Below the pieces are notes generated by a model, which saw only the letters and a program-made list of their open reading frames with translations, did no database searches and was not told where the DNA came from. Below are positions 1 through 7,430 of a stretch of 13,855 nucleotides of DNA, piece after piece. The DNA is taken from the NCBI GenBank assembly GCA_900767075.1, contig CAAFXX010000308.1, positions 1-13,855 on the forward strand, read 5' to 3'. The position numbers and the translations under genes are program-made. This DNA is from Bacteroidales bacterium. GTDB taxonomy: Bacteria > Bacteroidota > Bacteroidia > Bacteroidales > Muribaculaceae. Positions within the stretch are counted from its first letter, which is position 1. The number at the start of each line of letters is the position of its first letter.

Positions 1-207
1 CAGTTCCCTAAGGGATCAAGCCGGAACTGTGACAATTATCTGAAGGAAGCCGCCAGAGGAAAGAATGACAGATTGGGAGATTATCGTCCCAATGGAATAA
101 AGACCGGCAGTCTCGGAGTATTCGAGCACTGGAACAACTCCCGAGACCGTCAATACAGCCGAAATTTTGGTAAAAGCGAGGGCATTGAATTGGTCACAAT
201 AAAATAA
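1..207 (+). CDS. C-terminal end of a DUF362-like protein (partial, cut by window start)
   Basis: This open frame runs in from the window edge without a start codon and ends at a TAA (205-207), giving the last 68 residues of a protein. The tail has the pattern SLGVFEHWNNSRDRQYSRN followed by GIELV. From memory, the end of DUF362 proteins found near glycan and iron-sulfur genes in Bacteroidota and Planctomycetes is very similar (GVHEHWNN...YSRNLG..GIELV). The biochemical role of that family is not settled. The stop lies 14 bp before the next start on the same strand, so the two genes are probably co-transcribed. Only the tail is visible, so domain content, signal peptide and total length cannot be judged. 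That this is a real coding end is more certain than the family name. Confidence 0.5.
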   Translation, partial: QFPKGSSRNCDNYLKEAARGKNDRLGDYRPNGIKTGSLGVFEHWNNSRDRQYSRNFGKSEGIELVTIK

Positions 208-221
208 ACCCATAAAAACCC

Positions 222-2882
222 ATGAATTCATTTCTTAAATTCACGTTACTCATTTCAGCTCTAATGCCATGGCAGGCAGCGGCTAAGAATGAGGACGCAA
301 ACACCGGCGAAAAGAACGATGCGTATCTGTTCGTGTTTCATCAGGATCCAACGAGCAGCCTGTATATGGCCACAAGCCGCGACGGATACACGTTCACGGC
401 CCTCAATAACGGGCGTCCGGTGATGTCAGGCGATACCCTCGCCACACAACACGGCATCCGCGACCCGCATATATACCGGGGTCCTGATGGTGCCTTCTAT
501 CTCACCATGACCGACCTGAACCTCCGCGGCAAGGAAATGGGATTCCGCGACACAAAATGGGAGCGGGATGAGGGGCAGTACGGCTGGGGCAACAACCATG
601 GCTTTATCCTTATGAAGTCTTCCGACCTCATCAACTGGACCAAAAGCGTGGCGCATATCGACAAGATGTTCCCGGGCCTCGATGTAGGCTGTGCATGGGC
701 TCCGGAAACAATCTATGATCCCGAGGCCAAAAAGATGATGGTGTACTTCACCATGCGTCTCGGCAATGGAAAGACAAAACTTTATTATAGCTATACTGAT
801 GACGATTTCACCCGACTCGTCAGCAAACCAAAGGAACTTTTCAAATATCCAAACCCCAAAGTCCAGATTCTTGACGCCGACATCTCCCGGATGCCCGACG
901 GCCGGTATTGCCTGATGTATGTGGCCCAGGAACAGCCCGGCGGAATAAAGATGGCGTTTTCCGATAAGATAAACCGTGGCTACAAGTATTCTGACCAATG
1001 GGCCGATGCAGAGCCGGGGGCTTGCGAGGCACCGAATATGTGGAAACGTAACGGAGAAGACAAATGGGTTCTCATGTACGACATATTCAGCATCAATCCC
1101 CACAACTTCGGCTTTGTCGAGACAACCGACTTCAAGACCTTCAAAGACCTCGGGCACTTCAATGAAGGACCGATGAAAACCACCAACTTCACATCGCCCA
1201 AACATGGCGCAATTATCACTATTACTAAAGATCAGGCCGATAAACTCGAAAAGTATTGGGCTGATAAAGTCAGTGTCGACGTGGATCTGACCAAACCTAT
1301 AGAGCCGATGAAGCCTCTGTGGGCATGGTTCGGATATGACGAGCCTAATTACACCTATATGAAAGACGGCAAAAGGCTTCTTACGGAGATTTCCCGTCTC
1401 AGTCCGGTGCCTGTAAATGTCCGCGCCCACAACCTGCTCACTACCGGCGACGGCGAGGCCGCTCTCAAATGGGGATCCACAAATATATACACCGAGGACA
1501 AGAAAGGACGTCCCGTCTATCAATGGAACATAATCGACAGTATTTTCGACACATACGTGGAGCGTGGCATGCGACCTCTCGTACAGATTGGGTTCACTCC
1601 AGAGGCTCTGTCCACTAAACCGCAACCCTATCGTCACCACTGGACACCGGATGCCAAATACGACGAGATATTCACAGGATGGGCATATCCCCCCAATGAT
1701 TACGACAAATGGAGGGAGCTCGTCTATCAATGGGCCAAACACTGTAAGGAAAGATATGGAGAAGACGAGGTCTCAAAATGGTACTGGGAAGTCTGGAATG
1801 AGCCGAACGGCTACCTCAGAGGAAGTTTTGAGGACTATTGCAAGATATATGACTATGCCGCAGATGGACTTTTGAAGGCACTTCCGGGCGCCGTAATAGG
1901 CGGTCCGCATTCCACAGGTCCCGGCGGCAAGAATGCCCGTGAATATTTGCGAAAATTTCTTCAGCATTGCATAGACGGGACCAATTACGCCACCGGCGGG
2001 AAAGGGGCTCCGTTAGGCTATATCGGGTTTCATGCCAAAGGAAGCCCCCGCCTTGACGACAAAACCGTTGTTATGAGATTGGGATCACAACTCAACGATG
2101 TTGACGCGGGTTTGAGACTCATAAGTGAATTTCCGGAATTAAAAGGTCTTCCTGTCATTGTCGGAGAATTCGATCCCGAAGGATGCGCGGCTTGTTCGTC
2201 TGAATACACTCCCCAGTATAACTATAGAAATGGGACGATGTATTCAAGCACTGTCGCCGACTCATATGCCCGTCTGTATGAACTTGCCCGTAAATATGAC
2301 GCCAATCTGGCAGGAGCCGTAACATGGGCTTTCGAGTTTGAAGACCAGCCCTGGTTTGCCGGATTCCGCGATCTGTCGACAAACGGAGTTGTCAAGCCGG
2401 TTCTCAATGTGTTCAGAATGTTCGGGCAGATGGGTGGCGATCTGGTGGAGGCTTCGTCTACAGGAATGATTCCGGTAGATTCTATAGTCAGAAACAGTGT
2501 CAGGGATATGCCGGATGTCGGTGTGCTTGCCTCGCGCGACGGTAAAAACGCATCTGTTCTCCTTTGGAATTACCATGACGTGAACGACACGGATTTGGCT
2601 CCCGCCGATATAGACTTGAAAGTAAATGTCGGCAATGACGCAAAGCGTGTGTTGATAACTCGATACCGAATTGACGACAGCCACAGCAATTCTTACTCGA
2701 AATGGGTTGCAATGGGATGTCCTCAAAACCCGGACGACACGCAGCTGAGAGAACTGCAACGGGCCGGAGATTTGGAAATGTCAGAATCTCCTGAATGGAA
2801 AACCGTGGATCGCGGCATCGTCAAAGACCGGGTCGTGCTGCCAAGACAAGGAGTAATGCTTATGAAAATGGAACTCAGATGA
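222..2882 (+). CDS. Secreted two-domain glycoside hydrolase: GH43-type propeller plus GH39-type barrel
   Basis: An 886-residue protein with a Sec-type signal peptide at about residues 1-21, so it should act in the periplasm or at the surface. Residues about 30-340 form a GH43-like five-bladed propeller. The three catalytic acids of that family can be placed: D81 in GIRDPHI (base), D218 in ILDADI (pKa modulator) and E269 in CEAPNMW (acid). Residues about 360-760 resemble GH39 beta-xylosidase-type barrels, with acid/base E527 in VWNEPNG and probable nucleophile E649 in VGEFDPEG. A beta-rich tail follows to 886. Known activities of the two families include arabinofuranosidase, xylosidase, galactosidase and arabinobiosidase, so the bond cleaved cannot be fixed from sequence. 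Both active sites look intact, which suggests a bifunctional enzyme. The ATG sits 14 bp after the preceding gene and opens directly into the signal peptide, which supports this start. Confidence 0.88.
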   Translation: MNSFLKFTLLISALMPWQAAAKNEDANTGEKNDAYLFVFHQDPTSSLYMATSRDGYTFTALNNGRPVMSGDTLATQHGIRDPHIYRGPDGAFYLTMTDLNLRGKEMGFRDTKWERDEGQYGWGNNHGFILMKSSDLINWTKSVAHIDKMFPGLDVGCAWAPETIYDPEAKKMMVYFTMRLGNGKTKLYYSYTDDDFTRLVSKPKELFKYPNPKVQILDADISRMPDGRYCLMYVAQEQPGGIKMAFSDKINRGYKYSDQWADAEPGACEAPNMWKRNGEDKWVLMYDIFSINPHNFGFVETTDFKTFKDLGHFNEGPMKTTNFTSPKHGAIITITKDQADKLEKYWADKVSVDVDLTKPIEPMKPLWAWFGYDEPNYTYMKDGKRLLTEISRLSPVPVNVRAHNLLTTGDGEAALKWGSTNIYTEDKKGRPVYQWNIIDSIFDTYVERGMRPLVQIGFTPEALSTKPQPYRHHWTPDAKYDEIFTGWAYPPNDYDKWRELVYQWAKHCKERYGEDEVSKWYWEVWNEPNGYLRGSFEDYCKIYDYAADGLLKALPGAVIGGPHSTGPGGKNAREYLRKFLQHCIDGTNYATGGKGAPLGYIGFHAKGSPRLDDKTVVMRLGSQLNDVDAGLRLISEFPELKGLPVIVGEFDPEGCAACSSEYTPQYNYRNGTMYSSTVADSYARLYELARKYDANLAGAVTWAFEFEDQPWFAGFRDLSTNGVVKPVLNVFRMFGQMGGDLVEASSTGMIPVDSIVRNSVRDMPDVGVLASRDGKNASVLLWNYHDVNDTDLAPADIDLKVNVGNDAKRVLITRYRIDDSHSNSYSKWVAMGCPQNPDDTQLRELQRAGDLEMSESPEWKTVDRGIVKDRVVLPRQGVMLMKMELR

Positions 2883-2902
2883 TGTGTTTGCCGGATTTTC
2901 GC

Positions 2903-2910
2903 TATCTTTG
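2903..2910 (+). promoter_or_regulatory. Probable Bacteroidota -7 promoter element for the AraC gene
   Basis: TATCTTTG matches the Bacteroidota -7 consensus TAnnTTTG exactly and ends 21 bp before the ATG at 2932. A TTTG at 2887-2890 is too close (12 bp between elements instead of about 19-21) to be a standard -33 box, so the upstream half is weak or absent. The 5' leader would be very short. The element partly overlaps a palindrome at 2907-2920. Confidence 0.5.
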
Positions 2911-2920
2911 AAAATTCAAA
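2907..2920. repeat. Perfect inverted repeat TTTGAA-AA-TTCAAA, possible operator
   Basis: The two 6-base arms are exact reverse complements around a 2-base centre. The repeat starts inside the predicted -7 element and ends 11 bp before the AraC start codon, so a protein bound here would block RNA polymerase. It is short and AT-rich, so chance is a real alternative. Autoregulation by the downstream AraC protein is an inference only. Confidence 0.3.
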
Positions 2921-2931
2921 TGTGAATCGAC

Positions 2932-3765
2932 ATGGCACACGCCGGTAAGGAAATACATCAGAATTATCTCAATACCTTCTACCGTTGCATAACGGAATCG
3001 GAGATGATCTGCCACGACATGGTGGAGGAACATAAAATCGTCTACATCATGTCGGGCAGACTCACTTTGCGCTGCGGCAACCGCAAGGTAGATGTGGAAA
3101 ACGGGCAGGCTGTATTCGTACGACGCAACCACCTTGTAAAGGAATATAAACAACCGGGGGCGGACGGGACACCTTTCAAGGGACTCTTCTTCCATCTAAA
3201 TGAATACGAACTGAGAGATATGGAGGAGAGAATAGAGATTCCCATCATTAAGGACAACGAGTCATTGAAGCGGGAACTCGCCGTAACGCTTTCACCACAT
3301 CCGTTTCTTAAAGGACTGTTCATGTCGCTCGACCAATATTTTACATCCGATTTGCCAATTCCGGCATCTTTGATAAAGTCGAAGGTTCAGGAAACAGTAA
3401 TTGTCATCCTTCAACTCATGCCTGAACTTGCACCCATACTGTTCGATTTTTCAAGACAATGGAAGTCTGATTTGCGCGAATTCATGGAAAAGAATTTCCT
3501 GTGCGACATGAATTTGGAGCAGTTCGCACACTTCTCAGGCAGGAGTCTATCAGGATTCAAAAGGGAATTCTTTGAGATGTTTGGTCGCACGCCGCATCAA
3601 TGGATTGTGGGCAAGCGTCTTGAATATGCAAAGACACTTATCGAAAATAAAGATTGTCCTCTTTCTGAGGTATATCTCAATGCCGGCTTCAAGAATCCAA
3701 CCCATTTCGCAACATGTTTTAAGAAACTTTTCGGAATGACTCCATCGGAAGCATTCAACGGATAG
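2932..3765 (+). CDS. AraC-family transcriptional regulator
   Basis: A 277-residue cytoplasmic DNA-binding protein with no signal peptide. The first 100 or so residues look like a cupin-type sensor domain (IVYIMSGRLTLRCG, then a V-x-x-GQAVFVRR strand pattern). The last 100 form the AraC/XylS double helix-turn-helix: first helix pair about 194-213 (NLEQFAHFSGRSLSGFKREF) and second about 243-267, including the typical AGFKNPTHFATCFKKLFGMTPSEA signature split around residue 255. The size is normal for the family. It lies 49 bp after the GH43/GH39 gene, behind its own predicted promoter, and converges on the minus-strand glycosidase operon, so regulation of one or both sets is likely. Its ligand cannot be read from sequence. 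It is not a hybrid two-component or SusR-type regulator, the kinds most often tied to Bacteroidota polysaccharide loci. Confidence 0.93.
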   Translation: MAHAGKEIHQNYLNTFYRCITESEMICHDMVEEHKIVYIMSGRLTLRCGNRKVDVENGQAVFVRRNHLVKEYKQPGADGTPFKGLFFHLNEYELRDMEERIEIPIIKDNESLKRELAVTLSPHPFLKGLFMSLDQYFTSDLPIPASLIKSKVQETVIVILQLMPELAPILFDFSRQWKSDLREFMEKNFLCDMNLEQFAHFSGRSLSGFKREFFEMFGRTPHQWIVGKRLEYAKTLIENKDCPLSEVYLNAGFKNPTHFATCFKKLFGMTPSEAFNG

Positions 3766-3899
3766 GCTATAATCTCTGAAGTTTTAAATGCCAGTACTAT
3801 AAGTATCCTTACAACTGTTAAAGAACACTGACACCGTTGTTCATTCAAAAGGATAAGAAATCATGCATCGACGGAGACGTAATATACAAATTGATTTGG
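3766..3899. other. Convergent intergenic region with an interrupted stem, no clear terminator
   Basis: This 134-bp, AT-rich gap separates the stops of the AraC gene and the minus-strand operon. The 5' run at 3804-3819 (TATCCTT, ACAAC, TGTT) can pair in order with AAGGATA at 3849-3855, GTTGT at 3836-3840 and AACA at 3824-3827, leaving two 8-base bulges on one side. No GC-rich stem with a T-run is present on either strand. It may serve as a weak two-way transcript end, or be chance. Confidence 0.25.
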
Positions 3900-5357
3900 T
3901 TATTCGGCGACGGGGAAGGTGATGTCATCGGCGTGTTCGCCGATGAAGATGCGGGCGTAGTCGCCGGTCTTGTACCATTTCGGTTTGTCAGGCATTTCAT
4001 CCCAGATCCTTTTGCCGTTGATGGAAAGGTTGTTGAATCTGATTCCCTTTATCTTTCGGGTTTCATCGTAGCCGACAATCAACGAGAGTTCCGAGCGGTC
4101 GCCGTTATAGGACACGTTGTTGAACGATATGTTCTCGATCGAGCTTCCGGGAGCCTTGCAGTATTTCCTGTTGAAGACAATGCGGATGTCGAAAAGCTTT
4201 CCTTTTCTGAAATTCTCGACGCGGATATCGTCGAAAGAGATGTCTCGCACCACGTTGTTGTCACCCGCCAGAATGGCAAAGACTCCCTGATAGTCGATCT
4301 GGTTCTCATTCATGTCAAGGATATCGATGTTGCGGTACCTGACATCCCGAATGGTATCCGCCGGAGCATCGACGCCCAATTCCGCGGCACTTCCGTGAAG
4401 CCCGATCATAAACGGATGTGCGACATCAGCCCACAATACAGAATTCTCGGTCAGGATATTGCGGCATCCGCCGGAAAAGCCCTTACGGGTGGCATAGACA
4501 GTGGTGCAGTCGTCTGAGGTGCGTGCGAAAAGATTGGAATAATGCACATTGTTGCTGGCGAACACATTGAATCCGTCGCCCCAGCCGTAACTGCTTATCG
4601 CCTTGACATTATTCACCCTGACAGAATCGCTCGCCCCTATCGGCAACTGGGTCACTATCACTCCGTCAACCGTCACGTTACGCGAATTTCTGATATAAAT
4701 CCCCTCTCCGCGTCCTTCGGGATGTATCTCTCCGCGTCCATAAATCCTCACGTCCGACACACTGTCGACCACAAACTGACCGACAACACGCGCGCCACCG
4801 TCGACATACACGGTATATCCAGACGGAATGCGCATATAGGGTCCTTCTATCTTATGCACGCCGGGAGCGAAATAAATCAACTTATTCTTTTGGGCATTCC
4901 TGATCGCCTTCTTCGAGGGACGTTTTTTATCGACCGGATTTGCAAATAGCTGGAGATTGCGGAAGATCTCACCGTTCACCTCCACCGACAGATTCCGTGG
5001 CTCGGAAAGCGAGAATAACAAAGTATCGCCCTTTATTTCAGGAACTATGCCATAAGAGAGGGGGCGGATCCGGGCATCCTTCACCGGAAGCTTATTGCTC
5101 ACGACCATGACATCCACCTGGGCGCCGTCAAAGTCGAAATATGACATTGAAACCGTCCGAACATTATGTTTTCCTCCGATTGTCTCATCCACTTTTACCG
5201 GATAGACATCCACCGGCATCCATTCGCCGTCAGACTGCCTGACATTGACGGTATAATCATCGACCGTGGTCACACCGGTTCCTGCAGGATAAGTGACGAT
5301 ACCGGCTGTCGCACTCAACGAAGCGATCAGAACGGGTAAAATAATCAGTTTCTTCAT
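3900..5357 (-). CDS. Secreted GH28/GH49-type parallel beta-helix glycosidase (polygalacturonase-like)
   Basis: A 485-residue protein with a signal peptide (about 1-18), an N-terminal beta-sandwich-like part to about residue 150, and then a right-handed beta-helix with repeating N-V and G-V-x-V turns. The region IYFAPGVHKIEGPYMRIPSG starts the helix in the way GH28 and GH49 proteins do; both belong to clan GH-N. Candidate catalytic aspartates are D261 in YGWGDGFN and the pair D282/D283 in TSDDCTT. Their 21/22-residue spacing equals the spacing in fungal endopolygalacturonases (D180, D201, D202). The usual NTD and GHG motifs are altered, with AHPFMIGLHGS (313-323) perhaps taking the GHG place. 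Cleavage of a galacturonic-acid-containing backbone is the best guess, but dextranase-like GH49 activity remains possible. It is the last gene of the operon and overlaps the stop of DUF4861 by 4 bp. Confidence 0.78.
   Translation of the reverse strand: MKKLIILPVLIASLSATAGIVTYPAGTGVTTVDDYTVNVRQSDGEWMPVDVYPVKVDETIGGKHNVRTVSMSYFDFDGAQVDVMVVSNKLPVKDARIRPLSYGIVPEIKGDTLLFSLSEPRNLSVEVNGEIFRNLQLFANPVDKKRPSKKAIRNAQKNKLIYFAPGVHKIEGPYMRIPSGYTVYVDGGARVVGQFVVDSVSDVRIYGRGEIHPEGRGEGIYIRNSRNVTVDGVIVTQLPIGASDSVRVNNVKAISSYGWGDGFNVFASNNVHYSNLFARTSDDCTTVYATRKGFSGGCRNILTENSVLWADVAHPFMIGLHGSAAELGVDAPADTIRDVRYRNIDILDMNENQIDYQGVFAILAGDNNVVRDISFDDIRVENFRKGKLFDIRIVFNRKYCKAPGSSIENISFNNVSYNGDRSELSLIVGYDETRKIKGIRFNNLSINGKRIWDEMPDKPKWYKTGDYARIFIGEHADDITFPVAE
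3925..3946 (-). repeat. Perfect 9-bp hairpin near the operon's 3' end
   Basis: Arms TCATCGGCG and CGCCGATGA flank a 4-base loop inside the last codons of the GH28-like gene, about 25 bases before its stop. In the transcript this is a stable GC-rich stem-loop at the end of a long operon. No T-run follows, so it is not a standard intrinsic terminator. It could protect the 3' end of the mRNA or be a by-product of the coding sequence (GEHADD). Confidence 0.35.
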
Positions 5358-6478
5358 TTTGTCGTGATTACAAGAGGTTTTTCAATATCTTTCTTGAAAT
5401 CTGAAAGATTCTTGTTCCAGGCGTTGAAATCCTTCACGCCGCCTTTCGACCATCCGGAGCCCCAGTAATATGTAAAGCTCTGTTGTCCGGGTTTTCCGAT
5501 AAGCATAACGTGTCCGATAGCATCGCCGGCATTTTGCCTGAGGGGGAGATACCCGGAACCGGGCATTTCCGTTGATATCAATCCGACATAGATTTCACCG
5601 TTGTCACCGTCAGGATTCTGTGTCAGATCGCAATAGGACACGATATTCCCGTCGATTCTGAATCCCTCGGGATTGGAATCATGCACCACGATGCCGGCTG
5701 CGGGACGAAGATCGCCGTCGAGCCATTCGTAAGAGACAGTGGTTTTGTTAAGCCAACTGCCGGCATCGAGGGTTATAAGCCGCTTCTCGATTATCGTGTC
5801 ACCGCCGACCACGCAGGGTGGATAGGTCAGACGCGCGCAGAAACGCAGAGGTCCGTTGTCAAGGATCTCCGCCGACTGCCAGCACCAGGGATAGACTATG
5901 CTGTCGGTTCCGGCGATTATGGCGGAGGTGCCCCCGCCAAGCGTCGGACCGACGGCATAGACATCCATGCCGTTACCATGATCCACATGAAAGGATATCT
6001 TGTTGACGATATCATCGTGGAATCTCTTTTCAAGAATCGGATAGTCCACCGACTTTGTCCAGATGTCATAGCCATAGGCACGCTCTCCGGAAGCCTGCAG
6101 CGCCGGACCGTAGGCACGATACGCCGCACGGTCGTTTTCCCATGCAAGGTCATCCTTGCGCTCAGGGAACACCCTGCCGTAGCAAACGGTATCCGAGGGA
6201 GCCGGCACGCCCGGCTTGAAGCTATACTTCACCGACGCGCCGGCTGGCGCCTCCGACATAAACACCAGCTTGCCGTCATGTGTAATCTGATAAGCCACCT
6301 CACGTCCGCTTCCGTCATACAACCTGAAATCACCTTCAGGAAACCGCGCGACCTCCACGAGCTGACACCTGTCGTAACCCGAGAGATTTGACACCTTGAA
6401 ACCAAAGTCACGCGCATTGCCGTTTACGAAAGAGAACGACAATAGCAGGAACGCTGACAAAACACTTGTTTTCGACAT
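5354..6478 (-). CDS. Secreted DUF4861 family protein
   Basis: A 374-residue protein with a signal peptide (about 1-22). It carries the conserved blocks I associate with DUF4861: LAWENDRAAYRAYGPALQ (111-128), GYDIWTKS (136-143), FHVDHGNGMDVYAVGPTLGG (163-182), EILDNGPLRF (204-213) and YYWGSGWSKGG (337-347). The clustered H164, D166, H167 and E114/D116/R117 are candidate metal-binding or catalytic residues, by inference. The family has no well-established activity that I can state. It is often seen beside unsaturated-uronide hydrolases and pectin or ulvan enzymes, which fits here. The stop overlaps the GH28-like start in an ATGA, so the two are translationally coupled, and the gene follows the isomerase by 13 bp. 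Family assignment is fairly sure; function is unknown. Confidence 0.8.
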   Translation of the reverse strand: MSKTSVLSAFLLLSFSFVNGNARDFGFKVSNLSGYDRCQLVEVARFPEGDFRLYDGSGREVAYQITHDGKLVFMSEAPAGASVKYSFKPGVPAPSDTVCYGRVFPERKDDLAWENDRAAYRAYGPALQASGERAYGYDIWTKSVDYPILEKRFHDDIVNKISFHVDHGNGMDVYAVGPTLGGGTSAIIAGTDSIVYPWCWQSAEILDNGPLRFCARLTYPPCVVGGDTIIEKRLITLDAGSWLNKTTVSYEWLDGDLRPAAGIVVHDSNPEGFRIDGNIVSYCDLTQNPDGDNGEIYVGLISTEMPGSGYLPLRQNAGDAIGHVMLIGKPGQQSFTYYWGSGWSKGGVKDFNAWNKNLSDFKKDIEKPLVITTK

Positions 6479-6491
6479 AATCCGAATTATT

Positions 6492-7424
6492 TTAAAGATT
6501 ACACTTTATGACTTTCGCCGACGGGGAGATGTTGACGATCCTCAATTCTTCTGCACTCGCCGCTATCAGCAGGGCGTCACCGGCATGACAGAAGCGAGAA
6601 TCGCTCGTGTCGACCGACACCTTCACCTCTCCCTCACAAACCATAAGTATCACGAAAGAATCCACCGCCGACAAATCAATCCGCTGGTCTACCGTCATGT
6701 CGATCACGGAAGTCCTGAAAAACGAACAGTCGACCAAATTCACTTCCTTGTTCTCTTCGGGAGAATAATGCGTGCGGTAATCCGGGGCAACCGTAAAGTC
6801 GATGGCATCCTTGGCAAGCTCCGTATGAAGCTCACGGGCTTTGCCCGAGGCATCACGCCTGTTGAAATCGTATATTCGGTAAGTTATGTCGGAAGTCTCC
6901 TGAATCTCAGCGATATAGGCACCTGCGCCGATGCTGTGGACGCGTCCCGCAGGAAGATAGAAGCAATCGCCGGGAGCGACCTTATAACGGCACAGCTTAT
7001 CGGCTATGGTGTTGTCATTCACGGCACGCACATACTCTTCAGGCGTCATCTTCTCCGACATTCCTGAAAGAAGTGTCGCCTCGGGAGTGGCGTCAATCAC
7101 ATACCACATCTCGGTCTTGCCCCGTGAATTGTGGCGTTTACGGGCAAGCTCGTCGTCGGGATGAACCTGCACCGACAGATCCTGACGGGCATCGATAAAC
7201 TTGACAAGCAGCGGGAACTCGTTACCGTAGTTCTCAATCGCCTTCCTGCCGACAAGAGCGGCTCCGTACTTGTCTATCAGGCGCGGCAAAGTGGTCCACT
7301 TGTCCACACCCTCGCTAACCACCGATTCATTTCCGGCGACTCCGGAAATCTCCCAGCTCTCGCCGCCCCACAACGTGGGCTTCAGGATCGGCTCGAATTT
7401 AAACAGCTTGTTCATCGTCTCCAT
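6492..7424 (-). CDS. manA: Mannose-6-phosphate isomerase, class I
   Basis: A 310-residue cytoplasmic enzyme (no signal peptide) that interconverts mannose 6-phosphate and fructose 6-phosphate. The type I cupin signature is clear: FEPILKPTLWGG near the N-terminus, then the probable zinc ligands Q86 and H88 in SVQVHPDD, E105 in KTEMWYVI and H163 in PAGRVHSIG, and the catalytic-loop arginine R183 in ITYRIYDF. The length matches the short bacterial form (about 300-320). The family usually begins with the second methionine (MNKLFKFEP), whose ATG ends at 7415 and has GGAGA just before it; the ATG at 7424 adds only METM's first three residues. It sits 6 bp after GH88 and 13 bp before DUF4861, all other neighbours being secreted. 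It may feed mannose from the glycan into glycolysis, or act on another sugar phosphate. Confidence 0.92.
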   Translation of the reverse strand: METMNKLFKFEPILKPTLWGGESWEISGVAGNESVVSEGVDKWTTLPRLIDKYGAALVGRKAIENYGNEFPLLVKFIDARQDLSVQVHPDDELARKRHNSRGKTEMWYVIDATPEATLLSGMSEKMTPEEYVRAVNDNTIADKLCRYKVAPGDCFYLPAGRVHSIGAGAYIAEIQETSDITYRIYDFNRRDASGKARELHTELAKDAIDFTVAPDYRTHYSPEENKEVNLVDCSFFRTSVIDMTVDQRIDLSAVDSFVILMVCEGEVKVSVDTSDSRFCHAGDALLIAASAEELRIVNISPSAKVIKCNL

Positions 7425-7430
7425 CTTGAA

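Noticed and set aside
426..1742. Minus-strand open frame of 438 codons inside the GH43/GH39 gene
   Set aside because: Antisense to a gene with intact GH43 and GH39 residues; no recognisable domain or signal.
2887..2890. TTTG as a -33 promoter box for the AraC gene
   Set aside because: Only 12 bp separate it from the -7 element, well below the usual 19-21 bp.
3837..4517. Plus-strand open frame of 226 codons beginning in the convergent gap
   Set aside because: Overlaps the GH28-like gene on the opposite strand for nearly all its length, including the catalytic-type repeats; sequence is low in family-like motifs.
5681..6391. Plus-strand open frame of 236 codons opposite DUF4861
   Set aside because: Antisense shadow covering the conserved DUF4861 blocks; arginine- and histidine-rich with no domain.
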